Shown here: positions 43,938-52,010 of the stretch, piece after piece
Position numbering within the stretch: the stretch's first letter is position 1
Layout: the number at the start of each line of letters is the position of its first letter
Assembly (NCBI GenBank): GCA_902590435.1
Contig: CACIWU010000005.1
Coordinates: 1-52,010 of the forward strand
Length of the DNA: 52,010 bases
Origin: an uncultured SAR324 cluster bacterium
GTDB lineage: Bacteria > SAR324 > NAC60-12
Direction: 5' to 3'
Notes under the pieces: model-generated
Databases searched by the model: none
The model's input: the letters and a program-made list of their open reading frames with translations, nothing else
Told to the model about the DNA's origin: nothing
Translations under genes and position numbers: made by a program

Positions 43938-45197
43938 ATGATTGTTGAATACGGATCAGTATTTTTTACACTGGCTGTGGTATTAGGACTCTACATGACT
44001 TGGGGAATAGGTGCCAATGATGTTGCTAATGCAATGGGCACATCTGTTGGTTCTGGAGCAATAAGTGTTAAGCAGGCAATTATAATTGCGGCTATTTTTG
44101 AATTTTCTGGAGCTTTTCTTGCCGGAGGTCATGTTACCAAAACAATCCGTAAAAGCATTATCGATCCTACCCCAATTATGGGTAATCCTGAGATTTTTGT
44201 ATGGGGAATGTTGTCTGCTTTGATCGCAGCTGCACTTTGGTTGACAATTGCAAGTTGGATGGGATGGCCGGTTTCAACAACACATAGTATTATTGGTTCA
44301 ATAGTTGGTTTTGCTATTGTAGGAATAGGAGTAGATGCAGTTAACTGGTCAAAAATCGGTACAATTGTACTAAGCTGGATTGTTTCACCTCTTGTTGGGG
44401 GTACCCTTGCGTTCATATTAATGAGAAGTGTGCAGAAATTTATTTTAGATACCAACACTCCACTTTTGAATGCTAAACGTTATGCACCATTTTATGTATT
44501 TCTTGTGGGATTTTTGATTTCTCTAGTAACACTTTTCAAAGGATTGAAACATCTTTACATTGATTTAAGTATCACACAGAGTTTTATATTTGCTGGTATA
44601 ATCGGATTTATTTTTGCAGTTTTAGCACAAATATTAATTAATCGGATTATTATTAAAAAGGAACTAAGCATTCATGATCAATTTAGTCAAATTGAGAAAA
44701 TATTTGGAATGATGATGATATTTTCTGCTAGTGCAATGGCGTTCGCACATGGTTCAAATGATGTCGCAAACGGAATTGGGCCATTGGCAGCAATAATTAG
44801 TATTTTGGAAAGTGGTGGAGAAATGACTCAGAAATCCAATCTACCTATTTGGATCTTACTGTTAGGTGGATTTGGAATTGTATTGGGATTGTCAACGTTG
44901 GGATATCGTGTCATAAAGACAATTGGAAGCAAAATTACAGAACTTGTACCTACTCGAGGCTTTTCAGCAGAATTAGCGGCAGCGGCAACTGTTGTAATTG
45001 CTTCTCGTACCGGTATACCTGTTTCTACCACACAAATTGCTGTAGGTGCTGTTATGGGTGTCGGACTAGCTAGGGGGATAGGAGCATTAGATTTACGAAT
45101 CATTGGAGGAATTATGATGTCATGGGTAATAACACTACCAGTTGGAGCAATTTTGTCCATATTCTTCTTTTTCTTTTTTCGTGGAGTCTTTCTTTAG
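43938..45197 (+). CDS. PiT-family inorganic phosphate permease
   Basis: This is a low-affinity inner-membrane metal-phosphate symporter with about ten membrane segments. The two inverted-repeat signatures are present: GANDVANAMGTSVGSGAIS near the N-terminus and HGSNDVANGIGPLAA in the second half. The matched motifs STTHSIIGSIVGFAIVG and STTQIAVGAVMGVG are also visible. 419 residues is normal for bacterial PiT proteins without a long central loop. It is paired with the DUF47 regulator 38 bases upstream. A GC-richer hairpin overlaps its stop codon. Confidence 0.95.
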   Translation: MIVEYGSVFFTLAVVLGLYMTWGIGANDVANAMGTSVGSGAISVKQAIIIAAIFEFSGAFLAGGHVTKTIRKSIIDPTPIMGNPEIFVWGMLSALIAAALWLTIASWMGWPVSTTHSIIGSIVGFAIVGIGVDAVNWSKIGTIVLSWIVSPLVGGTLAFILMRSVQKFILDTNTPLLNAKRYAPFYVFLVGFLISLVTLFKGLKHLYIDLSITQSFIFAGIIGFIFAVLAQILINRIIIKKELSIHDQFSQIEKIFGMMMIFSASAMAFAHGSNDVANGIGPLAAIISILESGGEMTQKSNLPIWILLLGGFGIVLGLSTLGYRVIKTIGSKITELVPTRGFSAELAAAATVVIASRTGIPVSTTQIAVGAVMGVGLARGIGALDLRIIGGIMMSWVITLPVGAILSIFFFFFFRGVFL

Positions 45198-45218
45198 CAA
45201 AAAGAAAGGGAGTACTCC
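45183..45218 (+). terminator. hairpin at the end of the phosphate permease gene
   Basis: GGAGT+CTTTCTTT pairs with AAAGAAAG+ACTCC around the loop AGCAA, with a five-base bulge (GGAGT) on the 3' side. It spans the permease stop codon and is followed by only a weak T run, so it is a possible terminator or mRNA-end stabiliser rather than a classical one. Confidence 0.4.
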
Positions 45219-45325
45219 TTCCAAAAATTTTTCAAAGAAATATAAATTTTTGTCATATGTTTAAATTTATCCTATAGATTTTATTTCTTATAATATTAGA
45301 ATTGAATTACTTTTACTGACATAAA

Positions 45326-46693
45326 ATGAATAATACATCTAGTATACGACCTTGGATTCCAAAAGAGATTGAGCAATTTATTCAGAAGCATGCCAAGCAT
45401 TATCAGCAATTATCTTTTAGTGAATTGGAATCCAAGGCGTTCGGGTTGATAGAAGCACATGAGAAATTGATGGATCATCAAAGTATTGTGCTATATGCGG
45501 GATCTAATGTAATTAACCCAAATGTTGCGAAAATGCTTTCTTCCAGTATAGGTGTCAGGCCTAGTCTTGGATATCCAGGAGCAAAATACAACAAGGGCAT
45601 GGATCATGCCAACCAGTTAGAAATCATGCTGATGTCACTCTTAAGGAAATTATTCAGGGCTAAGTATGTAGAGTATCGTGTTCCCAGTGGGTCGATAGCA
45701 AACCTATACGCTTTCATGGCAACAACCAAGCCTGGTGATAAAATAATGGCTTTTTCTGATCATGCTTCAGGACATGTGACACATCATGCCGATGGAGCGG
45801 CCGGACTTTACGGTCTGGAAATTCATGAAGTCCCATTTGATTACTCACAAATGGACGTTGATAAAGAGGCTTTGTTGGCAAAAGCAAAAAAAGTTCTTCC
45901 AAAACTTATTATTGTAGCCGGAAGCATGTGTTTGTTTCCATACTCTTTGAGTGAAGTGCGTAAGGTTGCAGATGAAGTGGGAGCGTGGGTTCTATATGAT
46001 GCAGCTCATATGGGCGGTTTAATTGCGGGAGGAGAGTTTCAACAACCACTGCAGGAGGGTGCAGATTTGATGACAGGTTCAACATATAAAAGTTTTGGAG
46101 GTCCTCCTTCAGGAATTGTTTTAACAAACTCACCGGAACTTGGAGAGCGTATTGATAAAATTGCTTTCCCTGGTCTGACAGCAAATTTTGATCTCAGCCG
46201 TACGTCCGCAATGATAATTGCTGTGTTAGATCTGCTGGCTCATGGTAAGGAATATGCCAAGATGTGTGTATCCAATGCAAAAGCACTCGCTGAATCTCTT
46301 AATAATTTAGGTTGTGAGGTTTTTCAGATCAACGGAAAAGGCTTTACAAATTCGCAGCACATTGCAGTTCCTGCAGCTTCATATGGAGGTGGGGATAAGG
46401 CTTCAGAGATTTTAGAGAAAGTAAATATTATCACAAGTGGGATTGAGTTGCCTTTGCCTCCGGTTAAAGGAGATTTTAATGCGATGCGTCTTGGTACTCA
46501 AGAAATAACACGCAGGGGAATGCGTCCCGAAGATATGATTAAGTTAGCTAACTTTTTTTACAGATCCCTTGTAGAACGTGAAAACCCTATTAATCTCAAA
46601 GAAGACGTTATAATCTTTCGGAGATCTTTTCAGGATCTTCATTTCATTCGCAGAAAAAATAAATATAACCCAAATGTTAATCATCCTCTTTGA
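45326..46693 (+). CDS. SHMT-like PLP enzyme, divergent active site
   Basis: This fold-type I PLP enzyme resembles serine hydroxymethyltransferase. Shared with GlyA are LGYPGAKY, VPSGSIANLYAFMA, GHVTHH, YDAAHMGGLIAGG (PLP-contacting Asp and His), the Schiff-base Lys in TGSTYKSFGG, and RLGTQEITRRGM with the carboxylate-binding Arg. Several GlyA catalytic positions differ: the Glu/Tyr of NKYAEGYPG become Leu/Pro (VRPSLGYPG), and THKTLxGPRGG becomes TYKSFGGPPSG. It may therefore act on another amino acid (alpha-methylserine-, threonine- or phenylserine-type chemistry) rather than be the housekeeping SHMT. 455 residues. It stands alone between the PiT gene and a convergent ABC importer. Confidence 0.8.
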   Translation: MNNTSSIRPWIPKEIEQFIQKHAKHYQQLSFSELESKAFGLIEAHEKLMDHQSIVLYAGSNVINPNVAKMLSSSIGVRPSLGYPGAKYNKGMDHANQLEIMLMSLLRKLFRAKYVEYRVPSGSIANLYAFMATTKPGDKIMAFSDHASGHVTHHADGAAGLYGLEIHEVPFDYSQMDVDKEALLAKAKKVLPKLIIVAGSMCLFPYSLSEVRKVADEVGAWVLYDAAHMGGLIAGGEFQQPLQEGADLMTGSTYKSFGGPPSGIVLTNSPELGERIDKIAFPGLTANFDLSRTSAMIIAVLDLLAHGKEYAKMCVSNAKALAESLNNLGCEVFQINGKGFTNSQHIAVPAASYGGGDKASEILEKVNIITSGIELPLPPVKGDFNAMRLGTQEITRRGMRPEDMIKLANFFYRSLVERENPINLKEDVIIFRRSFQDLHFIRRKNKYNPNVNHPL

Positions 46694-46852
46694 TCAAAAA
46701 TTATTCTAACAAAAAAATCAGTAGAAGGAGAAGAAGTTAAATGGTCTCAAAAAGTTATATTTTGTATGCCACTTTATTCAAAAAAATTATAATACAATTA
46801 TGACTTAAAATTGATTCTCGCAATCTTGACATTTATAAATATATTTTGTGCT

Positions 46853-48511
46853 TTATAAGAATGCCCTCTCATCTGAGTCCGTTATGTTTATAATTGTATA
46901 TACAGCAATACCAGTAGCTACTAACAAAATAGTAGAGAGTGAGGCGGCTGTTCCAAATTCTCCATCTAGTACTGCCAGATAAATACGCACTGGCATTGTA
47001 ACTGTTCCTCCAACATAAAGAATAATTGAAGATGAAAGTTCATTAATACCTGTTATAAAAGCCATCATTCCCCCTGCAAAAACACCTGGCATCATTAATG
47101 GAAGTGTTACTTTTAAAAAAGCCTTAGAAGGATTTGTTCCAAGGCTTATGGCTGCTTCTTCTAGACCGATATTAATTTGTTTTAGTATAGAAACACTAGA
47201 CCTAACTGAATATGGAAGTCTGCGGATGAAAATAACGAGTATGATAATTATTGATGTGCCGGATAGGACTATAGGTTTATTATTAAATGATACTATAAAT
47301 CCCAACCCAAGGACTACACCTGGAACTATATAAGGTATCATTAACATTGAGTCAAGCGCTCCAGTAAGAATTGATTGTTTGCGTGCGACAACATAACCTA
47401 TTAACGTACCGAAAATAACAATCATTATTACTGCGGAAATGGAAAAAATAAAACTATTAATAATAGCTTCGGGTACGTCGTTAATAATTCTCAGATAACT
47501 ATCCAATCCAAAACCAGGTTTGAAAACGGGGCCACTAGTTTTTCTAAAAGAGTTATAAATAACTACTAGTGAAGGTAGTGAACTCAAAAATACAATTAAA
47601 TAACAAGTAATATGTATAGGTATAGAAGTAATTCTATTTAATTTTTTAACCTCTGGATGGTTTAACATATCACTACCAAAGTCTTTTTTTCTGATAATCA
47701 GTCGTTGAGTGTAGACAAATATAAGTGAAACCGCTATTAGCAGTATGCTAACTGTTGATGCTAGACCTGGATTACCTCCCATTTCACTAGTATATAAATT
47801 ATATGCAAGTGTAGATAGTACACGAAAATTACGCCCAATTATAGAAGGGGTACCAAAATCAGCCAGTGAAAGTACAAATGATAGCAGTGCTCCTGTGCTA
47901 ACAGCAGGTAATATTAATGGTAGTGTAACATATAGGAACTTTGAGAATGGTCGGTATCCTAGGCTTTCGGCAGCATCTTCAAGAGAAACGTTAATTTTAC
48001 TTAGTGCTCCAGCTGTTAATAGATATACGAAAGGATATAATTTAAGACTAAAAACAATAATTATACCTAAAGGTCCGTATATTGTAGGAATAGTTATTCC
48101 AATTGATTCCAACCCGTGGCGCAACCATCCGTTTGAGCCAAGCATAGTTATCCAAGCATATGCCCCTATAAATGGCGGGGATACTAAAGCTAAGATAGCT
48201 AATGTTGAAATAATTGACTTCCCATAAATTTTAAAACGTGATGTAAAGAAAGCTAATGGAATACCAATTATTAATGATCCCACCATGCTAAAAAAACCAA
48301 CAAAGATCGAATTATAGATTGCTTCTCGGTAATAACTTCGTCCGAGGATATCAGTATAATTTTGAAACGTAATTGAACCAGTTTCGTTATCAACAAAACT
48401 TGATATAAAAATATTGTATAATGGTAAAATAAGTAGCAATCCAACTATTACAAATGCAAATAGTGTTACAAAACTCCATATATTTTTGAGTGAATTTACT
48501 AGACGAATCAC
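46853..48511 (-). CDS. fused ABC importer permease (FbpB/AfuB-like)
   Basis: This inner-membrane permease is made of two fused BPD_transp_1 halves, about 12 membrane segments in all. Both halves keep the EAA loop that docks with the ATPase: EDAAESLGYRPFSKFLYVTLP (about residue 180) and EEAAISLGTNPSKAFLKVTLP (about residue 450). This duplicated arrangement is typical of iron(III) and phosphate-ester importers (FbpB, AfuB). It follows its ATPase gene by only 4 bases and is the last gene of the operon. Length 552 is normal for the family. Confidence 0.92.
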   Translation of the reverse strand: MIRLVNSLKNIWSFVTLFAFVIVGLLLILPLYNIFISSFVDNETGSITFQNYTDILGRSYYREAIYNSIFVGFFSMVGSLIIGIPLAFFTSRFKIYGKSIISTLAILALVSPPFIGAYAWITMLGSNGWLRHGLESIGITIPTIYGPLGIIIVFSLKLYPFVYLLTAGALSKINVSLEDAAESLGYRPFSKFLYVTLPLILPAVSTGALLSFVLSLADFGTPSIIGRNFRVLSTLAYNLYTSEMGGNPGLASTVSILLIAVSLIFVYTQRLIIRKKDFGSDMLNHPEVKKLNRITSIPIHITCYLIVFLSSLPSLVVIYNSFRKTSGPVFKPGFGLDSYLRIINDVPEAIINSFIFSISAVIMIVIFGTLIGYVVARKQSILTGALDSMLMIPYIVPGVVLGLGFIVSFNNKPIVLSGTSIIIILVIFIRRLPYSVRSSVSILKQINIGLEEAAISLGTNPSKAFLKVTLPLMMPGVFAGGMMAFITGINELSSSIILYVGGTVTMPVRIYLAVLDGEFGTAASLSTILLVATGIAVYTIINITDSDERAFL

Positions 48512-48515
48512 AATT

Positions 48516-49613
48516 TTAATACCTTAAACCGTTATCTTTATTAAAAAACATTATTGAATTATGAGGTAATTCCAAATAAACATTTTTACCAATGTCTTCG
48601 AGGATTTTTTCGTCTGGACGTGTAATATTTGCTATAACAATTGTATCGTCATCCAATCGGACATGACATTGAGCCTCGCTTCCAGAAAAAAAGATTTTTT
48701 CAACTATACCTGAAAGTTTTAATGAATTGTTATCTTTCTTCGGATTTTTATTTGATATAACTACATCTTCAGGGCGAATACCTAAAATAAATTTTTCACC
48801 ACTATCTAAGTTTAATTTTTCCTCAGATGAAAATTTGATTTTACTTACAATTTTTTCAAGATTAAAATTTTTTATACTGCTAATTGGACATGGTAAAAAA
48901 ATCATATTCCCAATGAATGAAGCTACAAAGTGATCTATTGGATTTTTGTAAATTTCCCAGGGTGTTCCTACTTGAATCATTTCTCCTGAACGCATAATAC
49001 AAATTCGATCAGAAATTACTAATGCTTCTTCTTGATCATGAGTTACATATATTGTAGTAGTACCTAGGTTTTTTTGAATTTGCCGTATATCTTCACGAAG
49101 TTCAATTCTTAGTTTGGCATCAAGATTAGAAAGTGGTTCGTCCATTAATAAAATTTTTGGTCTAATTACCATTGCTCTGGCAAGGCCAACTCTTTGCTGC
49201 TGTCCTCCACTTAACTCATTTGGCATCCTTTTTCCCAAACCAGAAAGTTGTACTGTTTTTAAGGCATCTGAAACTCTATTTTCAATTTCAGTTCGAGATA
49301 ATTTCCTATTTTTAAGACCAAACGCAATATTATCTTCAACTGACATATGGGGGAAAATTGCGTAATCTTGAAATACCATTCCAATGTCTCGACTATATGC
49401 TGGTAGGTTATCAATTCCTACTCCGTCAATCTCTATAGTTCCACTATCTTGTTTGTTGAAACCTGCAATAGTTCTAAGAAGAGTTGTTTTACCGCAACCA
49501 CTCGGTCCCAGAAGTGTAAATAGCTCTCCTGATTTGATTTCTAAAGATAAATCCTTCAGAGCTTCAACTTCGGAATATTTTTTTTTAAGGTTATTCAACT
49601 GGACTTTTGACAT
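48516..49613 (-). CDS. ABC importer ATPase (FbpC/PotA-like)
   Basis: This ATP-binding subunit energises the importer. Walker A GPSGCGKTT (about 35-43), Q-loop VFQDYAIFPHMSV, signature LSGGQQQRVGLARA, Walker B KILLMDEPLSNLD and the H-loop TIYVTHDQEEA are all intact. A C-terminal TOBE-like regulatory part (about 240-365, with LGIRPEDVVIS) completes the 365 residues, as in FbpC, PotA and UgpC. It lies between the binding-protein gene (117 bases with a hairpin) and the permease gene (4 bases). Confidence 0.95.
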   Translation of the reverse strand: MSKVQLNNLKKKYSEVEALKDLSLEIKSGELFTLLGPSGCGKTTLLRTIAGFNKQDSGTIEIDGVGIDNLPAYSRDIGMVFQDYAIFPHMSVEDNIAFGLKNRKLSRTEIENRVSDALKTVQLSGLGKRMPNELSGGQQQRVGLARAMVIRPKILLMDEPLSNLDAKLRIELREDIRQIQKNLGTTTIYVTHDQEEALVISDRICIMRSGEMIQVGTPWEIYKNPIDHFVASFIGNMIFLPCPISSIKNFNLEKIVSKIKFSSEEKLNLDSGEKFILGIRPEDVVISNKNPKKDNNSLKLSGIVEKIFFSGSEAQCHVRLDDDTIVIANITRPDEKILEDIGKNVYLELPHNSIMFFNKDNGLRY

Positions 49614-49650
49614 ATAGAAATTTAAATGAAAAATATAACTTAAAGGCTGA

Positions 49651-49696
49651 AAATTACTTGGTGAAAACTTAAAATAAATTAATCACCAAGTAATTT
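49651..49696 (-). terminator. inverted repeat between binding protein and ATPase genes
   Basis: Perfect 14-bp arms (AAATTACTTGGTGA / TCACCAAGTAATTT) with an 18-base loop, 34 bases after the binding-protein stop on the minus strand. The T run after it is short (TTTTC). It may be a partial terminator or an mRNA 3' stabiliser that keeps the binding protein more abundant than the membrane parts. Confidence 0.6.
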
Positions 49697-49729
49697 CATT
49701 TTAGATAGTGCAGGATTTACTATATGCGG

Positions 49730-50719
49730 CTAATCGCCAATCAAAATATTGTTCCATTTTTTTCGGAACAAATCCTTATTGCTGGCTGACCATGAAAAAT
49801 CATAAGGTACCACTTTGAATGCAGAAAGAGGAGGAAGATCTCCACTAGCAGAAACATCTTTACGAATTGGACGACGTCCCATTTTTTGAACAAGAAAATT
49901 TTGTGTTTCCTTTGAAAGTGCCCAATCAATAAATCGTTTACCATTTGAGGAGTTAGGTCCATTTTTTACTAGTGCAATTCCATCAGGAGCCGCGACTGTT
50001 CCATCTTCAGGGTAAACTATTTTTACAGGACCACCACCAGAAACGTATTTATAAGCATTGTCTTCCAGAGTTACACCTACAGATGCCTCACCATCGTTTA
50101 CAAACCTCGGAACAGCACTTGAACTTCCGGACAATACAAAATTCTTTAGAATGGGCCTATAAACATCCCAACCATTATCCTTATAAATTGTTAGAACTGT
50201 TGCTAATTGCATGTATGATGAGCCAGATTTATCAGCTCGTGCAGATGAAATCTTCCCTTTAAAATCGGGTCTAGCTAAATCCCACCAAGTACGTGGAAAT
50301 TGTGAAGGTTTTAAAAGGTTTGTATTAACGATAAATACGTTTACAATTGCAGTATAGGGTAACCAATTTTTCCCTACTTTAAAAGCCGATTCTATTTTGT
50401 CATAACCAGCAGGTGTATAGTTTTCTAGAATATCAGAACTAGCTTCTAATTGTTCGCCACCAATAGACCAAATTACATCAGCCTGAGGATTAGAGCGTTC
50501 TGCATTTGCTCGGTTGATAATATCTCCAGAACCAGCTTTAATAACTTCGGCTTTAATGCCTGTTTTTTTTTCAAAACGAGGAACCATTGCATCTATAATG
50601 GATTGTTTGTGAGCACTATAAAGTACAACTTTCCCAGCTGCAAAAACTGAGTTCCCGAAACAAATACAAATTATTCCTAAAATATTGAATAAAATAAAAT
50701 TTTTGAATATTTTTATCAT
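49730..50719 (-). CDS. periplasmic binding protein of the Fbp/Afu-like importer
   Basis: A signal peptide covers about residues 1-27 (cleavage near SVFAA). The mature chain starts KVVLYSAHKQSIIDAMVPRFEKKTGI, the type-2 periplasmic-binding fold of the FbpA/AfuA/PhnS group. Later motifs are ADVIWSIGGEQL and VSGGGPVKIVYPEDG. The adjacent tyrosine pair that holds iron in FbpA is not evident. A phosphorylated sugar, phosphonate or other anion is thus as likely as iron. The start has GGAG six bases ahead. It heads the three-gene operon, with a hairpin before the ATPase gene. Confidence 0.85.
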   Translation of the reverse strand: MIKIFKNFILFNILGIICICFGNSVFAAGKVVLYSAHKQSIIDAMVPRFEKKTGIKAEVIKAGSGDIINRANAERSNPQADVIWSIGGEQLEASSDILENYTPAGYDKIESAFKVGKNWLPYTAIVNVFIVNTNLLKPSQFPRTWWDLARPDFKGKISSARADKSGSSYMQLATVLTIYKDNGWDVYRPILKNFVLSGSSSAVPRFVNDGEASVGVTLEDNAYKYVSGGGPVKIVYPEDGTVAAPDGIALVKNGPNSSNGKRFIDWALSKETQNFLVQKMGRRPIRKDVSASGDLPPLSAFKVVPYDFSWSASNKDLFRKKWNNILIGD

Positions 50720-51045
50720 GTTTACTCCAGAGTATTTTTGATTTAAAATAAATTGTTATTATATTATTGACACCTTAAAATTAATCCATTTTAGCCTAAA
50801 AAAACAAAATAAAATTCCATTTAAATTACCTAAAATATAAAGCTTATTAATTTCTTTGGGGATCAATTGAAAAAACAAAAATATCATAGGAAATTTTAGT
50901 GTCAAGCCTTAAGACTTTTAAATTAGCTGATTTTTTTGATAATTTAGTCAAAAAAATAATTTTGTATGTTGTTATTTTTTAATTTTTATAAAATTAAAGG
51001 AAGCAATTAAAAAAACTATTATTAATAAACATATATTAAAAATTA
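50720..51045 (+). other. 326-base divergent promoter region
   Basis: Separates the ABC importer operon from the divergent nucleotidyltransferase. It contains TTGACA (about 50766) on the plus strand without a good -10, and a short inverted repeat TTTTTTGA/TCAAAAAA at 50932-50955. No ORF or RNA recognised. Confidence 0.35.
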
Positions 51046-51927
51046 ATGCAAAATACTACACTTTTGATTTTAGCTGCTGGAATGGGTTCCCGTTTTAATG
51101 GATTGAAGCAAATGGCTCCAATAGGAGAAAATGGAGAATCTATCCTTGATTATTCTGTTTATGACGCTATTAAATCAGGATTCAACAAAGTTGTTTTTGT
51201 AATTAGGACAGAATTTGAAAAAGAATTCAGAGAAAAAATTACCAAAAAATTTGAAAATAAAATTAATGTCGAATATGTTTTTCAAAATTTAAATGATTTG
51301 CCAAATGGTTTTTCATGCCCAAAAGATCGAAAAGTACCTTGGGGTACTGGTCACGCAGTTTTATCAGCATCAAATATTATAAATGAACCATTTTGTGTAA
51401 TTAATGCTGATGATTTTTATGGTTATGAATCATTTAAGAAAATAATAGAATTTTTTTCTGAAGATTCTAATAATTTATGTATGGTCTATTTTAAATTGGG
51501 GAAGACATTATCGCCTTTTGGAGGAGTTAACCGTGCAATTTGTAATTTAGATAAAGGACTACTAAAAAATTTAATAGAAAAATTTAATATTCAAAAAAAA
51601 AATAATACAATATTGTCTAACAATAAACAAATTCTTGATTCTAAAACCCCTGTTTCTATGGGAATGTGGGGATTTAGACCTTCTATATTTGTAAAATTAG
51701 AAGAAATTTTAAAAGAATTTTTAAAAGGGAATATTAAAAAATTAAATAGTGAATTTTTAATTCCTGAAGCTATCAATTCTATCATACAAGATCATAGAGA
51801 AAAAATGTTTGCTCTAAGTACCAATTCTAAATGGTATGGCATAACCTACAATGAAGATTGTATTTTCGTGAAAGAAAATGTTAAGAAAATTGTTGATGGT
51901 GGAGAATACAAAAAAGAATTGTTTTAG
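51046..51927 (+). CDS. NDP-sugar nucleotidyltransferase
   Basis: This cytoplasmic sugar-phosphate nucleotidyltransferase (COG1208-type NTP_transferase) makes NDP-sugars from NTP and sugar 1-phosphate. The nucleotide-binding start LLILAAGMGSRFNGLKQM is followed by ILDYSVYDAIKSGF, VPWGTGHAV, the metal-binding VINADDFYGYESF and a C-terminal sugar-binding region. 293 residues with no left-handed beta-helix tail, so it is the short form often seen in LPS or capsule sugar clusters. Its partners lie beyond the right edge of the window. The precise sugar cannot be told. Confidence 0.88.
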   Translation: MQNTTLLILAAGMGSRFNGLKQMAPIGENGESILDYSVYDAIKSGFNKVVFVIRTEFEKEFREKITKKFENKINVEYVFQNLNDLPNGFSCPKDRKVPWGTGHAVLSASNIINEPFCVINADDFYGYESFKKIIEFFSEDSNNLCMVYFKLGKTLSPFGGVNRAICNLDKGLLKNLIEKFNIQKKNNTILSNNKQILDSKTPVSMGMWGFRPSIFVKLEEILKEFLKGNIKKLNSEFLIPEAINSIIQDHREKMFALSTNSKWYGITYNEDCIFVKENVKKIVDGGEYKKELF

Positions 51928-52010
51928 CTTGTTCTATATTTTGTGAGAATTGATCTTATTTAAAAAATTAAATTTATAAAAAGTTTTTTTAGTTAAATAA
52001 GTATCTTTTT

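Noticed and set aside
50932-50955. Inverted repeat TTTTTTGA/TCAAAAAA as operator
   Set aside because: Only eight AT-rich base pairs, expected by chance in this composition.

Overview
This is a low-GC window, roughly one third G+C by eye, from a Gram-negative bacterium. Lipobox and Sec signals, a beta-barrel-like protein, an RND exporter and periplasmic binding proteins all point to a double-membrane cell. Gene content (RibBA, FolD/YgfZ, BMP-type nucleoside ABC transporter, MinD/FlhG-like ATPase, YHYH lipoproteins, a Ser/Thr/Asn/Asp-rich Ig-repeat lipoprotein) fits a marine deltaproteobacterial or SAR324-like lineage. That placement is an inference and no marker gene here settles it. No phage, IS element, CRISPR array or rRNA was seen. 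The only intact RNA gene recognised is tRNA-Arg(TCT).

Layout. 1-6 kb, minus strand: ileS (eukaryote-like type 2, cut by the window edge), a phosphotransferase-fold protein that has lost its catalytic residues, ribBA and a reductase-only RibD. 6.2-14 kb: tsaD, then a minus-strand nucleoside salvage locus. It runs from a BMP binding protein behind a structured leader, through an intrinsic terminator, to a nucleoside hydrolase, ABC ATPase, two permeases and, oddly, a FabH-like ketoacyl synthase. 14-17.4 kb: folD and divergent ygfZ, a 36-codon membrane microprotein overlapping the ygfZ stop, and a TPR-type lipoprotein.

17.8-25 kb holds the most distinctive unit: a basic, cysteine-rich LolA-like secreted protein, a beta-barrel-like protein with acidic 28-residue repeats, and an MMPL/RND exporter with its own acidic octapeptide repeats and two C-terminal cyclic-nucleotide-binding domains. 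A receiver domain whose phospho-acceptor Asp is Glu follows. I read this as a candidate regulated envelope lipid or lipoprotein export machine.

25-31 kb is housekeeping: acylphosphatase, MinD-like ATPase, GNAT, HtpG, YicC and a CMP-kinase-like protein. 31.2-34.3 kb is a small islet next to tRNA-Arg with a voltage-gated K+ channel, a YbdG-type mechanosensitive channel and a small membrane protein. A diverged, colinear copy of the tRNA 3' half and its flank lies on the far side. 34.4-43 kb is a surface-protein cluster: two YHYH lipoproteins, a decayed secreted-protein gene, a 1156-residue Ig/Ycf48-like repeat lipoprotein and a pentapeptide-repeat protein with a Lys/Glu coiled tail. 43-52 kb carries a DUF47-PiT phosphate transport pair, a divergent SHMT-like PLP enzyme, a FbpABC/AfuABC-like ABC importer and a sugar nucleotidyltransferase.
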